Assembly: GCA_963764675.1 (NCBI GenBank)
Contig: CAVXTQ010000007.1
Coordinates: forward strand, 682,001 to 746,000
Direction of reading: 5' to 3'
Source: Acidiferrum sp963764675
GTDB taxonomy: Bacteria; Acidobacteriota; Terriglobia; Acidiferrales; UBA7541
DNA: 64,000 bases
Shown here: positions 8,959 to 18,231 of the stretch, one piece after another
Layout of the letters: every line of letters begins with the position of its first letter
Position numbering within the stretch: the first letter of the stretch is position 1
Position numbers and translations under genes: made by a program
Notes under the pieces: model-generated
The model's database searches: none
What the model was told of the DNA's origin: nothing
Seen by the model: only the letters and a program-made list of their open reading frames with translations

Positions 8959-9104
8959 CCATGCGCTGTCTTCTACGCTGCGACCACACCAAATCGGATA
9001 AACACGAACAAGACAAAAGCCTTAGCACAAAAAAGGGGCAAAAAACCAGAGCACTGAAAAATCGCTCGCGCCATTCCTGGGATCTGCCCCCGGGAGCCGG
9101 ACGG

Positions 9105-9686
9105 CTAGGCTTTCTTCTTGGAAATGAATTGGTCCAGGCGGCGGTGTTGCGCGGAGGTGGCGACTAGGGATTGGAGGCGGCGTTGGCGGGTTTGTTCTTG
9201 TTTGGCGCTGACGACCCAGAAAGTGGCTACGCGTTTGTAGTAGGGAGGTTGGGATTGGAAGAAGGCCCAGGCTTTGGCGTTGGACTGGAATTGTTTGGTG
9301 TCGGCGGGTTTGAGTTTGGCGGCTTCGCGCTCGAAGGAATAGCGCTTGGCGGTGGCTTGGTCGCGGGCTCCGAAGACTTTTGCGCCGGGAGGCTGCATCA
9401 GGCCTCGTTTGATCAGTTCGTTGGCGCGGTTGGTGTTGATTTTGCTCCAGTAGCTTTTTGCTTTGCGCGGGGTGAAGCGGACCATGTAGCTGCTGGCGTT
9501 TACGGATTTGCGGACGCCGTCTATCCAGCCGAAGCAGAGGGCCTGGTCGAGTGCTTCGTGGTAGGTGATGGACGGCTTGCCCGAATCTTTTTTGTGAAAG
9601 CCGACGAAGAGTTCGGTTTGTTGGGCGTGGTTTTCAGTGAGCCAAGCGCGGAAGTCGGCAGGGGTTGGGAAGTGCATGGGCTTCAT
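9105..9686 (-). CDS. YdeI/OmpD-associated family protein
   Basis: This 193-residue protein matches the YdeI (bacteriocin-protection) family: an opening PTPADFRAWLTENH, then VGFHKKDSGKPSITYHEALD, ALCFGWIDGVRKS and RFTPRKAKSYWSKIN, and near the C-terminus a lysine-rich closing segment FISKKKA. Family members are small soluble proteins; E. coli YdeI has been tied to resistance to antimicrobial peptides, but the biochemical role is unknown. The gene is monocistronic, with its own -10 box just upstream of the start. Confidence 0.8.
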   Translation of the reverse strand: MKPMHFPTPADFRAWLTENHAQQTELFVGFHKKDSGKPSITYHEALDQALCFGWIDGVRKSVNASSYMVRFTPRKAKSYWSKINTNRANELIKRGLMQPPGAKVFGARDQATAKRYSFEREAAKLKPADTKQFQSNAKAWAFFQSQPPYYKRVATFWVVSAKQEQTRQRRLQSLVATSAQHRRLDQFISKKKA

Positions 9687-9694
9687 GAGATCGC

Positions 9695-9700
9695 AGTTTA
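9695..9700 (-). promoter_or_regulatory. Candidate -10 (TAAACT) of the YdeI-like gene
   Basis: TAAACT on the minus strand ends 8 nt before the ATG at 9686, predicting a transcript that begins at or next to the start codon. The same hexamer in the same position is seen before miaB and before the TonB-domain gene at 44210. Confidence 0.4.
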
Positions 9701-9742
9701 CCGTCGAGAGTTTAGAGTTGAAAGTCCCGAAGCCAGAGTGAA

Positions 9743-9764
9743 GCGCCGGGCTGAAGCCCAGCGC
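9743..9764. repeat. Hairpin repeat family D, copy 1
   Basis: GCGC-c-GGGCT, a GA loop, AGCCC-a-GCGC. A diverged relative is at 12449-12466. It is a short interspersed palindrome between the YdeI-like gene and the ADOP permease gene. Confidence 0.45.
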
Positions 9765-9795
9765 CTACGTAAGAGGGCGACGACGTCGAGTGGGT

Positions 9796-9847
9796 AAAGG
9801 GCGGCGGCCCTTCGAGGCTCAGGGTAAACAACAGCGCCGCACTCCAA
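9796..9847 (-). repeat. Palindromic repeat family R, copy 1 (long loop)
   Basis: Read on the minus strand this 52-nt element begins TTGGAGTGCGGCG and ends CGCCGCCCTTT, with a loop of about 20 nt containing GTTTACCCTGA. A close copy sits at 50051-50100. Both lie 2 nt after the stop codon of a minus-strand ABC-transporter gene. Short-loop relatives in the other orientation are at 47329-47355 and 49958-49985. Confidence 0.75.
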
Positions 9848-9849
9848 GG

Positions 9850-12315
9850 TTATTCGTAGCGGAGGGCTTCCATGGGATCGACGCGCATGGCGCGGTGAGC
9901 GGGGATGTAACACGCCACGAAGGCCGCCAGGATCAGAAGGAATGCGACCGCGGCGAAGGTGAGCGGGTCATACGACGTGACGCCGACAAGGAGGCTAGAG
10001 AGAAGCTTGGTGACGCCCAGGGCGGCGAGGAGGCCGATCGCGATGCCCGAGCTGACGAGAATGGCGGCCTGGCGAAGCACGAGACCAAAGACGCTGCCCG
10101 GCTGCGCGCCGAGCGCCATGCGAATGCCGATTTCGTGGGTTCGGCGGGTTGCGCCGTAGGACACGACGCCATAAACACCGACGACGGCAAGGAGTAGCCC
10201 CAGCGCGCCAAGCGTGCCGGCAAAGGCAGCGCCCATCTTGTAAAGAAAGAAGCCATTGGCGCCAGTCAAGGATTTCTCCATGGTCATGACGTCGAAAAGC
10301 GGAAGGTTCTGATCGAACTCGCGGACCAGCGCCTCGACCGGAAGAATCAGGGTTTCGGGAGGAACGGAAGTACGAAGCTGCAGAACGTGGGTGGCGTTGT
10401 ACTCCTGCGTGATGGGCACATAGAAAAACAAGCCGGGCGTGTCGATGAGGTCGTTGTTTTTGGCGTTGCGAGCGACGCCGACGATGGTGACGAGCGCGTC
10501 TTTTTTCTTCTCACCGTCATAACTGAACCTGTGGCCGATGGGATCCTGGTTGGGCCAGAGGTGGCGCGCCATGGTCTCGTTGACGACGGCGACGAGCGGT
10601 GACGATTGCGCGTCCGCTTCCGTGAAGCCGCGGCCGGACAAGATGGGAGTTCGCATGGTAGCGAAGTACTCGGGGCCGACGATATTGCGTTGTCCGCCGG
10701 GAGCGCGTTCGTCGCGGCCTAGAACCTGACCCTCGGCGTGGATGGCGCCGCCGGTGGAGTAATAGCTCAGCGGCACAGAATAGGCGAACGTGGCGGACTC
10801 GACGCCGGGCATCGTTTTGGCGCGGCGCAGCAATTCGCGATAGAAAGCCTCAGCGCGGGGACGGTCGTAGTTCTGGAGCGCGGGGTTGATGCCGACGTTC
10901 AGGACGTTGTGTGGATCGTAGCCGAGATCGACGGATTCGGCATTGGTGAGGCTGCGCACGAACAGTCCCGCAGCGACCAGGACGATGATCGATCCCGCGA
11001 CTTGAGCGATGACGAGCGAGTTGCGCAGGATGTGGCGGCGGCCACCTTCGCCGATCAAGCCACGGCCGCCTTCGCGCAGAGTTTCGTTGAGATTCGTGCG
11101 AGAAGTGCGCAATGCCGGAGCGAGGCCGGCCAGGATGCCGGAAGCCGCTGCGACGCCGGCGACGTAACCGAAGACACGCCAGTCAAACGAAAAGCCGAAG
11201 CGAAGAGGGAAATCGCCGAGAGGACGGAGTCTCTCGAGGGCACTGCAAACCCACATGCCGAGCACCGCGCCGGCAGCGCCGCCGGCAACCGCGAGAAGGA
11301 TACTCTCAGTGAGCATTTGCCGGATCAACCGAAAGCGAGTGGCGCCCATGGAGGCCCGAATGGCGATCTCCCTCTGGCGCGCGGAAGCGCGGGCGAGGAG
11401 CAGATTGGCGACGTTGATGCACGCGACCATTAGAACCAAGGCGACCAGGGCGAGAAAAACGGTAGCGACGAGTGGCAGAGACGCGGCAGAGCCGGTCTCC
11501 GGGCGAGCGATGCGCTCGGGGAACACGCGAACGACCTGGCCGTGATTGGTTTGGGGAAATTGGTCGGAAAGGCGAGTAGCGATGACCTGAAGGGCGACTT
11601 CCGCCTGGCTAGTGGTGACGCCGGGCTTGAGCGTGGCGAGGATGTGAAGCTCGCGTTGGGAGCGGTCGGTGAAGAAGCCTGCGTCGCTGGTGGAGATGTC
11701 GTGCATGCCGATGGGAGCGTAGGCGTCCATTTCGACTATGGCATACGGGCCGTGGAATTTCTTCTCGGCGACTCCGATGACGGTCACGTCGTGGCCGTCA
11801 AAGCTGATGCTGCGGCCGACGACGTTGGGGTTGCCGGCGAAGCGCCTTTGCCAATAGCTGTAACCAAGGACGACTACGTTGCCGGCCTTGGGCTGATCGC
11901 CCTCACCGGGAACGATGAGGCGTCCGATGGCGGGGCGAATTCCAAACATCGTAAAGAAATTGCTGGGGACCTCGGCGACGATGGTGCGGTCGGCGCGCCC
12001 GTCAGCGCCAATGCCGACGAGGTCGAGCACGAAGGCAGTCATGTCGGTGAACACTGGGGCTTGCTTGTAATCGAGGAAATCGAGATAGGAGGCCTGGTAG
12101 GGTTCGGAGGTGGGGGAGCTTTGCACGCCGATGGCGACGAGGCGGTCGGCGTCTTTGACGGGGAGGGGGCGGAAGAGGAAGACATTGGCAATGCTGAAGA
12201 TCGCAGTGTTCGCGCCGATGCCCAGGGCGAGGGTGAGAATGGCGATGGCGGTGAAGGCAGGGCTCTTGAGGAGCATGCGGATGCTGAAACGGATGTCTTG
12301 CCAGAGCGTTTGCAT
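9850..12315 (-). CDS. ADOP-type MacB/FtsX ABC transporter permease
   Basis: An 821-residue permease of the acidobacterial duplicated orphan permease type. It has two tandem MacB units. The first runs from MQTLWQDIRFSIRMLLKSP with a membrane helix near 20-42, a periplasmic MacB core domain, and an FtsX helix bundle around 275-415. A second periplasmic domain follows, then a last FtsX bundle near 690-810 ending in RVDPMEALRYE. MacB proper has a fused ATPase and only one permease unit; here there is no ATPase domain and no ATPase gene beside it, which is typical of ADOPs. The transported substrate is unknown. The protein is intact and is one of the best taxonomic markers in the window. Confidence 0.92.
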   Translation of the reverse strand: MQTLWQDIRFSIRMLLKSPAFTAIAILTLALGIGANTAIFSIANVFLFRPLPVKDADRLVAIGVQSSPTSEPYQASYLDFLDYKQAPVFTDMTAFVLDLVGIGADGRADRTIVAEVPSNFFTMFGIRPAIGRLIVPGEGDQPKAGNVVVLGYSYWQRRFAGNPNVVGRSISFDGHDVTVIGVAEKKFHGPYAIVEMDAYAPIGMHDISTSDAGFFTDRSQRELHILATLKPGVTTSQAEVALQVIATRLSDQFPQTNHGQVVRVFPERIARPETGSAASLPLVATVFLALVALVLMVACINVANLLLARASARQREIAIRASMGATRFRLIRQMLTESILLAVAGGAAGAVLGMWVCSALERLRPLGDFPLRFGFSFDWRVFGYVAGVAAASGILAGLAPALRTSRTNLNETLREGGRGLIGEGGRRHILRNSLVIAQVAGSIIVLVAAGLFVRSLTNAESVDLGYDPHNVLNVGINPALQNYDRPRAEAFYRELLRRAKTMPGVESATFAYSVPLSYYSTGGAIHAEGQVLGRDERAPGGQRNIVGPEYFATMRTPILSGRGFTEADAQSSPLVAVVNETMARHLWPNQDPIGHRFSYDGEKKKDALVTIVGVARNAKNNDLIDTPGLFFYVPITQEYNATHVLQLRTSVPPETLILPVEALVREFDQNLPLFDVMTMEKSLTGANGFFLYKMGAAFAGTLGALGLLLAVVGVYGVVSYGATRRTHEIGIRMALGAQPGSVFGLVLRQAAILVSSGIAIGLLAALGVTKLLSSLLVGVTSYDPLTFAAVAFLLILAAFVACYIPAHRAMRVDPMEALRYE

Positions 12316-12448
12316 CGTTCCTCCAACGTGTTGCGGTGAGCCGACCGTGAGTGAAGCTGTAGGAGAAACGCAGATGGGGAGGGTTTTGTTTCAATGAATA
12401 AAGGTGAAGACGGGAGGGCACAGAGGCACAGGTTGTAAGGCGAAGAGT

Positions 12449-12466
12449 GCCGAGCTCAAGCCCGGC
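12449..12466. repeat. Hairpin repeat family D, copy 2
   Basis: GCCGAGCT, CA loop, AGCCCGGC, pairing at seven of eight positions. It resembles the element at 9743-9764 and sits in the divergent region between the ADOP gene and nfo. Confidence 0.4.
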
Positions 12467-12538
12467 GCTACATTTAAGTCTGGGAGCTGCTGCGTGGGCC
12501 GCAGCCACCGCTGTCCGAAGAGAGTTTTGCGCGTGTGG

Positions 12539-12544
12539 TAGAAT
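12539..12544 (+). promoter_or_regulatory. Probable extended -10 of nfo
   Basis: TGTGGTAGAAT supplies a TGn-extended -10 (TAGAAT). Transcription would start near 12551, and AAGAAGGAG at 12554-12562 is a good Shine-Dalgarno for the following gene. Confidence 0.5.
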
Positions 12545-12568
12545 GGATGGTTTAAGAAGGAGTTGAAA

Positions 12569-13684
12569 TTGTCATTGGGAATGCCTGAACAGCCTCTCAT
12601 ACACGCCACCGCTTTCGATCCGGAAGATGAATATCGCCCCGAGCCTGAGCCGGAACCCACGCCGCCTGGGTGGATGGACGGACGACTGCGCATCGGGATT
12701 CACACATCGATCGCAGGGAATTATCTGAACGCGCTGGAATCGGCACACAAGCTGGGTTGCAACGCGCTGCAGATTTTTTCGGCGAGCCCGCGAATGTGGG
12801 CGGGCGGGTCGGGGTCTGGATCGGGATCCGGGCGAATCGCCGGGGTGGATGCGGCGGCGTTTCGTGAGCGGCGCGAAGAGCTCGGGCTGGGGCCGCTGGT
12901 GATTCATGCGAACTACTTAATCAATTTGGCAGCGCCGCAGCCGATGTTGCGAACGCGGTCGATCCAGGGATTTCATGATGAACTGCTGCGCGGCTTGGCG
13001 CTGGGGGCGGATTTTGTGGTGGTTCACCCAGGAGCGCGTGGGGACTCGCGGCCAGAGCAGGCTGTGGCAATGGCGATTGAGTCCATCAGACAGGCGGCGA
13101 AGCGGCTGCCGCCGAGCGGGATGAGGATTTTGGTCGAGAATACTGCGGGGATGGGTACGGCAATTGGTTCGCGATTAGAAGAAGTGGGAGCCATCGTGAA
13201 CGGGCTGAGCAGTTTTCACGTGGGTGCGTGCTTGGATACGGCGCATCTGTTTGCCTCGGGATATGACATTCGCAGCGCGAGCGGGCTGGAGTCGACGCTG
13301 GAAGTGATCGACAGCACTATTGGGTTAGAGCACGTGCTGGTTTTCCATGTGAATGACTCGAAAATTCCGCTGGGCGGTCGAGTAGATCGTCACGAACATA
13401 TCGGGAAGGGCAAGATCGGCGAGCAAGCGTTTCGGAGAATCCTGACGCATCCGAGGTTGGGGGCAGCGCTGCCGGAAGGTCTGCCGGGACGCGCGTTCTT
13501 GGCGGAGACGCCGATTGATGATCCCGGGGATGACCGGCGAAATGTGGCTATGTTGTGGGAGCTGGCGGGGTTGAAGGAGCAGGCGCCGGAGGCGGTGAAG
13601 GGATTTTCGATGCTGACGGCGGCGGCCAAGAAGAAGGCTGCTGCGACGCAAAAGGCGGCGAATAAGGCTAAGAAGAAAAGATAA
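12569..13684 (+). CDS. nfo: Endonuclease IV (AP endonuclease)
   Basis: Cleaves DNA 5' of abasic sites in base-excision repair. All nine zinc ligands of the family can be placed: His in VIHANYLINLA, His in VVHPGA, Glu in ILVENTAG, Asp and His in CLDTAHLFASG, His in FHVND, Asp and His in GRVDRHEHIGKG, and Glu in FLAETPIDDPGDD. The TTG at 12569 is chosen because AAGGAG ends 6 nt before it; TTG 12563 would be too close and ATG 12581 rather far. Two oddities: an acidic, proline-rich N-terminal extension of about 35 residues before MDGRLRIGIHTS, and a Gly-Ser run (SGSGSGSG) after NALQIFSASPRMW. The C-terminus is a Lys/Ala tail. Confidence 0.92.
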   Translation: MSLGMPEQPLIHATAFDPEDEYRPEPEPEPTPPGWMDGRLRIGIHTSIAGNYLNALESAHKLGCNALQIFSASPRMWAGGSGSGSGSGRIAGVDAAAFRERREELGLGPLVIHANYLINLAAPQPMLRTRSIQGFHDELLRGLALGADFVVVHPGARGDSRPEQAVAMAIESIRQAAKRLPPSGMRILVENTAGMGTAIGSRLEEVGAIVNGLSSFHVGACLDTAHLFASGYDIRSASGLESTLEVIDSTIGLEHVLVFHVNDSKIPLGGRVDRHEHIGKGKIGEQAFRRILTHPRLGAALPEGLPGRAFLAETPIDDPGDDRRNVAMLWELAGLKEQAPEAVKGFSMLTAAAKKKAAATQKAANKAKKKR

Positions 13685-13753
13685 CGCCGAGACGCAGAGT
13701 TCGCTGAGGAACGCAGAGGCAAGCAAGCGGGGAATCAGAGGGGATTGCGGGGC

Positions 13754-16297
13754 GTGGCGGAAAACGACTCACAGGGGGCGGGATCGCCGGGCGGGGGATC
13801 GGGATATGATCCGCAGGCGATTGAAGCCAAGTGGCAAAAACGCTGGGCCGACGCACGCGTGTTTGAGAGCGAGGCCGATCCCAGCAAACCCAAGTATTAC
13901 GTGCTGGAGATGCTGCCGTATCCTTCGGGCACGCTGCACATGGGGCATATGCGCAACTACACCATTGGGGATGTGGTGGCGCGCGTAAAGCGGATGCGCG
14001 GGTTCAACGTGATTCATCCAATGGGATGGGACGCGTTTGGCCTGCCCGCGGAAAATGCCGCCATCAAGAACAACACCCACCCGCGGACGTGGACCAACAA
14101 CAACATTGCGGAATTTCAACGAGTGCTGCGGCGCTTTGGGTTCAGCTACGACTGGCGGCGAGAAATTTCGACGTGTGAGCCGGAATATTACCGGTGGAAC
14201 CAGTGGTTTTTTCTGCGGATGCTGGAGCGCGGACTGGCGTACCGGAAAAAGAGCCGGGTGAACTGGTGTCCGAAATGTTGCACGGTGCTGGCGAATGAGC
14301 AGGTGGTGAACGGATATTGCTGGCGGCACGAAGACACGCTGGTGGAGTCGCGTGAGATCGAGCAGTGGTTCCTGAAGACGACCGCGTATGCGGATCAGTT
14401 GCTGGACGATTTGAAGCAACTGGAAGGCGGCTGGCCCGAGCGCGTCATCACCATGCAGCGGAATTGGATCGGAAAGTCGCAGGGCGCGCGGGTGAAGTTT
14501 GCGGTGGCGGATGTGGCGGGCGTCGAGCCCATCGAGATTTTCACGACGCGGATCGACACGATTTTTGGAGCGACGGCACTGATTTTGGCACCGGCGCATC
14601 CCACGGTGGGGAAGTTGCTTGAGGGATCGCCGACGCGAGTCGAGGCCGAGGCGAAGCTTGCGGGAATGCGGCAGATTTCCGTGAAGGCCGAGGATTTGGC
14701 GACAGCAGAGAAGGTAGGTGTTTTCACTGGGCGATATGTGGTGAACCCCTTCAGTGGGGAGGAGATTCCGGTCTGGGTCGGCAATTTTGTGCTGATGGAG
14801 TACGGAACCGGCGCGATCATGGCAGTTCCGGCGCACGACGAGCGGGACTTCGAGTTTTGCCGGAAGTACGGTTTGCCGGTGCGCGTGGTGGTGCAACCAG
14901 TAGACGGCGAGCCGCTGGTCGAAGAGAAGATGACCGCGGCGTTCGACGAGCATTCGAACGGTAAGCTGGTGAATTCGGGAGCGTACAACGGACTGGCGCC
15001 GGGCGAAGCGATTGTGAAGATGACCGCGGACGCGGAGAAAAAGGGAATTGGTCGCGGAGAGACCATTTTCCGGCTGAAAGATTGGGGCGTTTCGCGGCAG
15101 AGATATTGGGGCACCCCGATTCCGGCGGTGTATTGCGCGAACGACGGCATGGTGCCGGTGCCAGACAAGGATCTGCCGGTGGTGCTGCCGCCGAATCCAA
15201 AGCTGACGGGGATGGGCGAATCGCCGCTGGCGGCAACCCCAGAGTTTGTGAACACGACGTGCCCGAAGTGCGGCGGGCCGGCGCGGCGAGAGACGGACAC
15301 GATGGACACGTTCGTGGATTCGTCCTGGTATTTCTACCGGTATTGCGATCCGCACAACGACAAGGCGCCGTTTGATTCGGCGAAGGTGGGGTATTGGTTT
15401 CCCATCGACCAGTACATCGGCGGAATCACGCATGCGATCCTGCACCTGCTGTACTCGAGGTTTTGGTGCAAAGTGATGCGGGATTTGGGATTGATCACGC
15501 ATAGCGAGCCGGCGGCGCGGTTGTTTACGCAGGGCATGGTGTTGAAGGGCGGCGTGGCCATGTCGAAGTCCCGCGGAAACGTAGTCGGAGCAGAAGAAAT
15601 GGCTCAGAAGTATGGCGCGGACACGGGACGGCTCTATACGCTGTTTGCGGCGCCGCCAGAGAAGGATTTGGAGTGGAGCGAAGAGAGCATCGAAGGCCCG
15701 TGGAGATTTGTGAACAAGGTGTACCGTTTAGTGGAGCGGCATGCGCATGCGGTCCGGAGTGTTACGGCTGGAAAGGTTGATGCGAGCACGGCCACGGAAA
15801 AAGAGAAAAGCTTGCTGCGAGGAGCGCACCAGACGTTGCGGCGTGTGGGTCAGGACTTTGAGACCAGGTGGCATTTCAATTCCGCCATTGCGCTGATCAT
15901 GCAGTTACTGAATGAAATTCAGGCGCGCGAACCGCTGGTAGACGGAGTGCGGCCCGAGGTGCGCAAGGAGCTGCTGGAGCTATTGACGCTGATGCTCGCG
16001 CCAATGACGCCGCATTTGGCAGAGGAGTTGTGGGAGATGCTGGGGCATTCCGGCGGGCTGTGGACCGTGGGATGGCCGGCATTCGATGCGAATTTGGCGC
16101 GGGATGAAGAGGTTGAAGTGGTCGTGCAAGTGAATGGACGCGTGCGGGGGAAGTTGACGGTGGCCGCTGGGCTGGGCGAAGCGGAGTTGATACCGAGGGC
16201 GCTGGCGGACCCTGGCGTGGCGCAACATATAAACGGCAAGCGGGTGGTGAAGTGGATCGTGGTGCCGGACAAACTTGTGAATTTAGTGGTGCAGTGA
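13754..16297 (+). CDS. leuS: Leucyl-tRNA synthetase
   Basis: Charges tRNA-Leu. The 847-residue class I synthetase has the HIGH motif as PYPSGTLHMGH near residue 57, the CP1 editing domain with TTRIDTIFGAT and TGAIMAVPAHDERD, a zinc-ribbon-like CPKC pair near NWCPKCCTVL, the catalytic-domain motif DTMDTFVDSSWYFYRY and the KMSKS loop as AMSKSRGN. The C-terminal anticodon-binding domain is complete. GTG 13754 is preferred to TTG 13745 because GAGGGG (13738-13743) would be only 1 nt from the TTG but 10 nt from the GTG. The frame is intact throughout. Confidence 0.97.
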   Translation: MAENDSQGAGSPGGGSGYDPQAIEAKWQKRWADARVFESEADPSKPKYYVLEMLPYPSGTLHMGHMRNYTIGDVVARVKRMRGFNVIHPMGWDAFGLPAENAAIKNNTHPRTWTNNNIAEFQRVLRRFGFSYDWRREISTCEPEYYRWNQWFFLRMLERGLAYRKKSRVNWCPKCCTVLANEQVVNGYCWRHEDTLVESREIEQWFLKTTAYADQLLDDLKQLEGGWPERVITMQRNWIGKSQGARVKFAVADVAGVEPIEIFTTRIDTIFGATALILAPAHPTVGKLLEGSPTRVEAEAKLAGMRQISVKAEDLATAEKVGVFTGRYVVNPFSGEEIPVWVGNFVLMEYGTGAIMAVPAHDERDFEFCRKYGLPVRVVVQPVDGEPLVEEKMTAAFDEHSNGKLVNSGAYNGLAPGEAIVKMTADAEKKGIGRGETIFRLKDWGVSRQRYWGTPIPAVYCANDGMVPVPDKDLPVVLPPNPKLTGMGESPLAATPEFVNTTCPKCGGPARRETDTMDTFVDSSWYFYRYCDPHNDKAPFDSAKVGYWFPIDQYIGGITHAILHLLYSRFWCKVMRDLGLITHSEPAARLFTQGMVLKGGVAMSKSRGNVVGAEEMAQKYGADTGRLYTLFAAPPEKDLEWSEESIEGPWRFVNKVYRLVERHAHAVRSVTAGKVDASTATEKEKSLLRGAHQTLRRVGQDFETRWHFNSAIALIMQLLNEIQAREPLVDGVRPEVRKELLELLTLMLAPMTPHLAEELWEMLGHSGGLWTVGWPAFDANLARDEEVEVVVQVNGRVRGKLTVAAGLGEAELIPRALADPGVAQHINGKRVVKWIVVPDKLVNLVVQ

Positions 16298-16381
16298 GGT
16301 AGTGAGCAGAGAGCGGTGCGTAGCGAGTGGCGTCGGCGCGGCGATCGGACCTGGTGCTTGAAGTTGGCGTTGAGGCCCTTC

Positions 16382-16402
16382 GGCTATCCTGGTCGGATAG
16401 CC
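16382..16402. repeat. Hairpin between leuS and guaA
   Basis: GGCTATCC (16382-16389), loop TGGTC, GGATAGCC (16395-16402), an 8-bp perfect stem. No T-run follows, so terminator function is uncertain; the flanking CCTCAGGATGACA is a motif common in dispersed intergenic repeats. Confidence 0.4.
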
Positions 16403-16460
16403 TCAGGATGACAGCCTGGCTCTAGGTTTGGTGAGGGGACTGGCATCGAGGGAGAGTAAT

Positions 16461-18068
16461 GTGACGAGCGGAGTCAAGATGCGGGAAGAACAGCCAAGAC
16501 CGAACTCGGAGCGCGGCGGAGTGGTGGTGCTCGATTTCGGAGGGCAGTACACGCAACTGATCGCACGGCGTATTCGCGAGCAGCAAGTGTTCTCTTCGGT
16601 CCTGCCGTGCACATCCTCGGTTGAGGAGATTCGGAAGCTCGAGCCTGCCGGGCTAGTTCTTTCCGGCGGGCCTAATTCGGTGTACCGAGAGGACGCACCG
16701 AAATGCGATCCGGCGCTGCTGGCTCTAGGATTGCCGGTGCTGGGGATTTGCTACGGGATGCACTGGATCACACACACGCTGGGCGGCAAGGTGGTGCCTG
16801 CGGAGCGACGGGAGTACGGAAGCGCGTCGCTGAACCTTACAGGTGGTCAGGGAGAATCGGAACTGTTCGCAGGGCTGCCGAGCTCTTTGCGGATCTGGAA
16901 CAGTCACGGGGATCATGTGGTGGCGCTGCCAGCCGGGTTTCACGCGACGGGGCACACAGCAAACGCGGTAGCAGCCTCCGAAGATCCGAAGCGGAAAATC
17001 TACGCGGTGGAGTTTCATCCGGAAGTGCGGCATACGGACCAAGGAACGGAGATTCTTAGGAATTTCTTATTTCGCGTGTGCAAGGCGGAAGCGAAGTGGA
17101 GCGGAGCGGCGTTCATTGAGGAGACGACAGAAGCCATCCGCGAGAGGGTTGGAACGAGTCGAGCGATCTGCGCGCTGAGCGGAGGAGTGGACTCGACGGT
17201 TGCCGCAGTGCTGGTACACCGCGCAATCGGCGACCGGCTGACCAATATTTTTGTGAACACCGGCATGTTGCGGAAGAACGAGTTCGCGCAGACGCTAGAG
17301 ATGTTGAGGGACCGATTGGGGCTTCGCGTTATCGGCGTGGATGCGACGGATCGTTTCCTGGGTCAATTGAAGGGCGTTTCTGATCCCGAGAAGAAGCGGA
17401 AGATCATTGGCAACGAGTTCATCTCCGTGTTCGCGGAAGAGGCGCTGAAGCTGCAGCATGACGATGCGCAGAGCGGGATCGGGTACCTCGTTCAGGGGAC
17501 GCTGTATCCAGATGTGATTGAATCGGTGTCGGTGAAGGGGCCTTCGGCAACGATTAAGTCTCACCACAATGTCGGAGGGTTGCCAGAGAACATGCCGTTT
17601 GCGCTGATCGAACCGCTGCGTGACTTGTTTAAGGACGAGGTGCGGCGTATCGGCAGGGACCTGGGCCTGCCACACGAGCTACTTGTGAAACATCCGTTTC
17701 CAGGGCCAGGACTGGCGGTCCGATTGTTGGGAGAGATTACCCGTGAGCACTTGCTGACGCTGCGGGAAGCCGATGCGGTGGTAGTGGAAGAGATCCGGCG
17801 CGCAGGGCTGTATGAGAAGGTGTGGCAGGCGTTTGCCGTGCTGCTGCCGGTACGCAGTGTGGGGGTAATGGGCGACGGCCGCACTTATGGGCTAACCGTG
17901 GCGGTGCGGGTGGTGGAATCCGAAGACGCGATGACCGCGGACTGGGTGCGTTTACCAGGGGAAGTGCTGGAGCGAATCTCGACGAGGATTGTGAACGAAG
18001 TCCCGGGAGTGACGCGAGTGGTCTACGATATCAGCTCGAAACCGCCGAGTACGATTGAATGGGAATAA
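16461..18068 (+). CDS. guaA: GMP synthase (glutamine-hydrolysing)
   Basis: Converts XMP to GMP with ATP and glutamine. The N-terminal class I glutamine amidotransferase has the nucleophile Cys in GICYGMHW and the His/Glu pair in EFHPEVRHTDQG. The ATP-pyrophosphatase domain carries the P-loop SGGVDST, and the C-terminal dimerisation domain ends canonically in KPPSTIEWE. GTG 16461 is chosen because GGAGAG (16451-16456) lies 4 nt upstream; a longer TTG start at 16428 has no ribosome-binding site. Length, 535 residues, is normal. The gene may be co-transcribed with leuS, although a hairpin lies between them. Confidence 0.97.
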   Translation: MTSGVKMREEQPRPNSERGGVVVLDFGGQYTQLIARRIREQQVFSSVLPCTSSVEEIRKLEPAGLVLSGGPNSVYREDAPKCDPALLALGLPVLGICYGMHWITHTLGGKVVPAERREYGSASLNLTGGQGESELFAGLPSSLRIWNSHGDHVVALPAGFHATGHTANAVAASEDPKRKIYAVEFHPEVRHTDQGTEILRNFLFRVCKAEAKWSGAAFIEETTEAIRERVGTSRAICALSGGVDSTVAAVLVHRAIGDRLTNIFVNTGMLRKNEFAQTLEMLRDRLGLRVIGVDATDRFLGQLKGVSDPEKKRKIIGNEFISVFAEEALKLQHDDAQSGIGYLVQGTLYPDVIESVSVKGPSATIKSHHNVGGLPENMPFALIEPLRDLFKDEVRRIGRDLGLPHELLVKHPFPGPGLAVRLLGEITREHLLTLREADAVVVEEIRRAGLYEKVWQAFAVLLPVRSVGVMGDGRTYGLTVAVRVVESEDAMTADWVRLPGEVLERISTRIVNEVPGVTRVVYDISSKPPSTIEWE

Positions 18069-18231
18069 AGGCTTTGCTCTGAGGGATTTTCGGGGGCCTA
18101 TGCGGGCAAGCGACGGTGAGGGGAGCAGAGATACAACAGCTGGCGTCGAAAACGAGCCGCGCAGCGGGGCTAGCGCGGCCCGTTCGATGAGTGACTGCTT
18201 TCTGGCAAGTCCGGCAGAGACGAATCGCGAG

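Noticed and set aside
11542..12339. A 265-codon open frame antisense to the ADOP permease gene
   Set aside because: Gly/Asp/Val-rich, no recognisable domain, fully opposite a conserved gene.
13769..15502. A 577-codon open frame antisense to leuS
   Set aside because: Arg/His/Pro-rich composition with no family motifs, wholly opposite an intact and conserved leuS. Such shadows are common in GC-rich genes.
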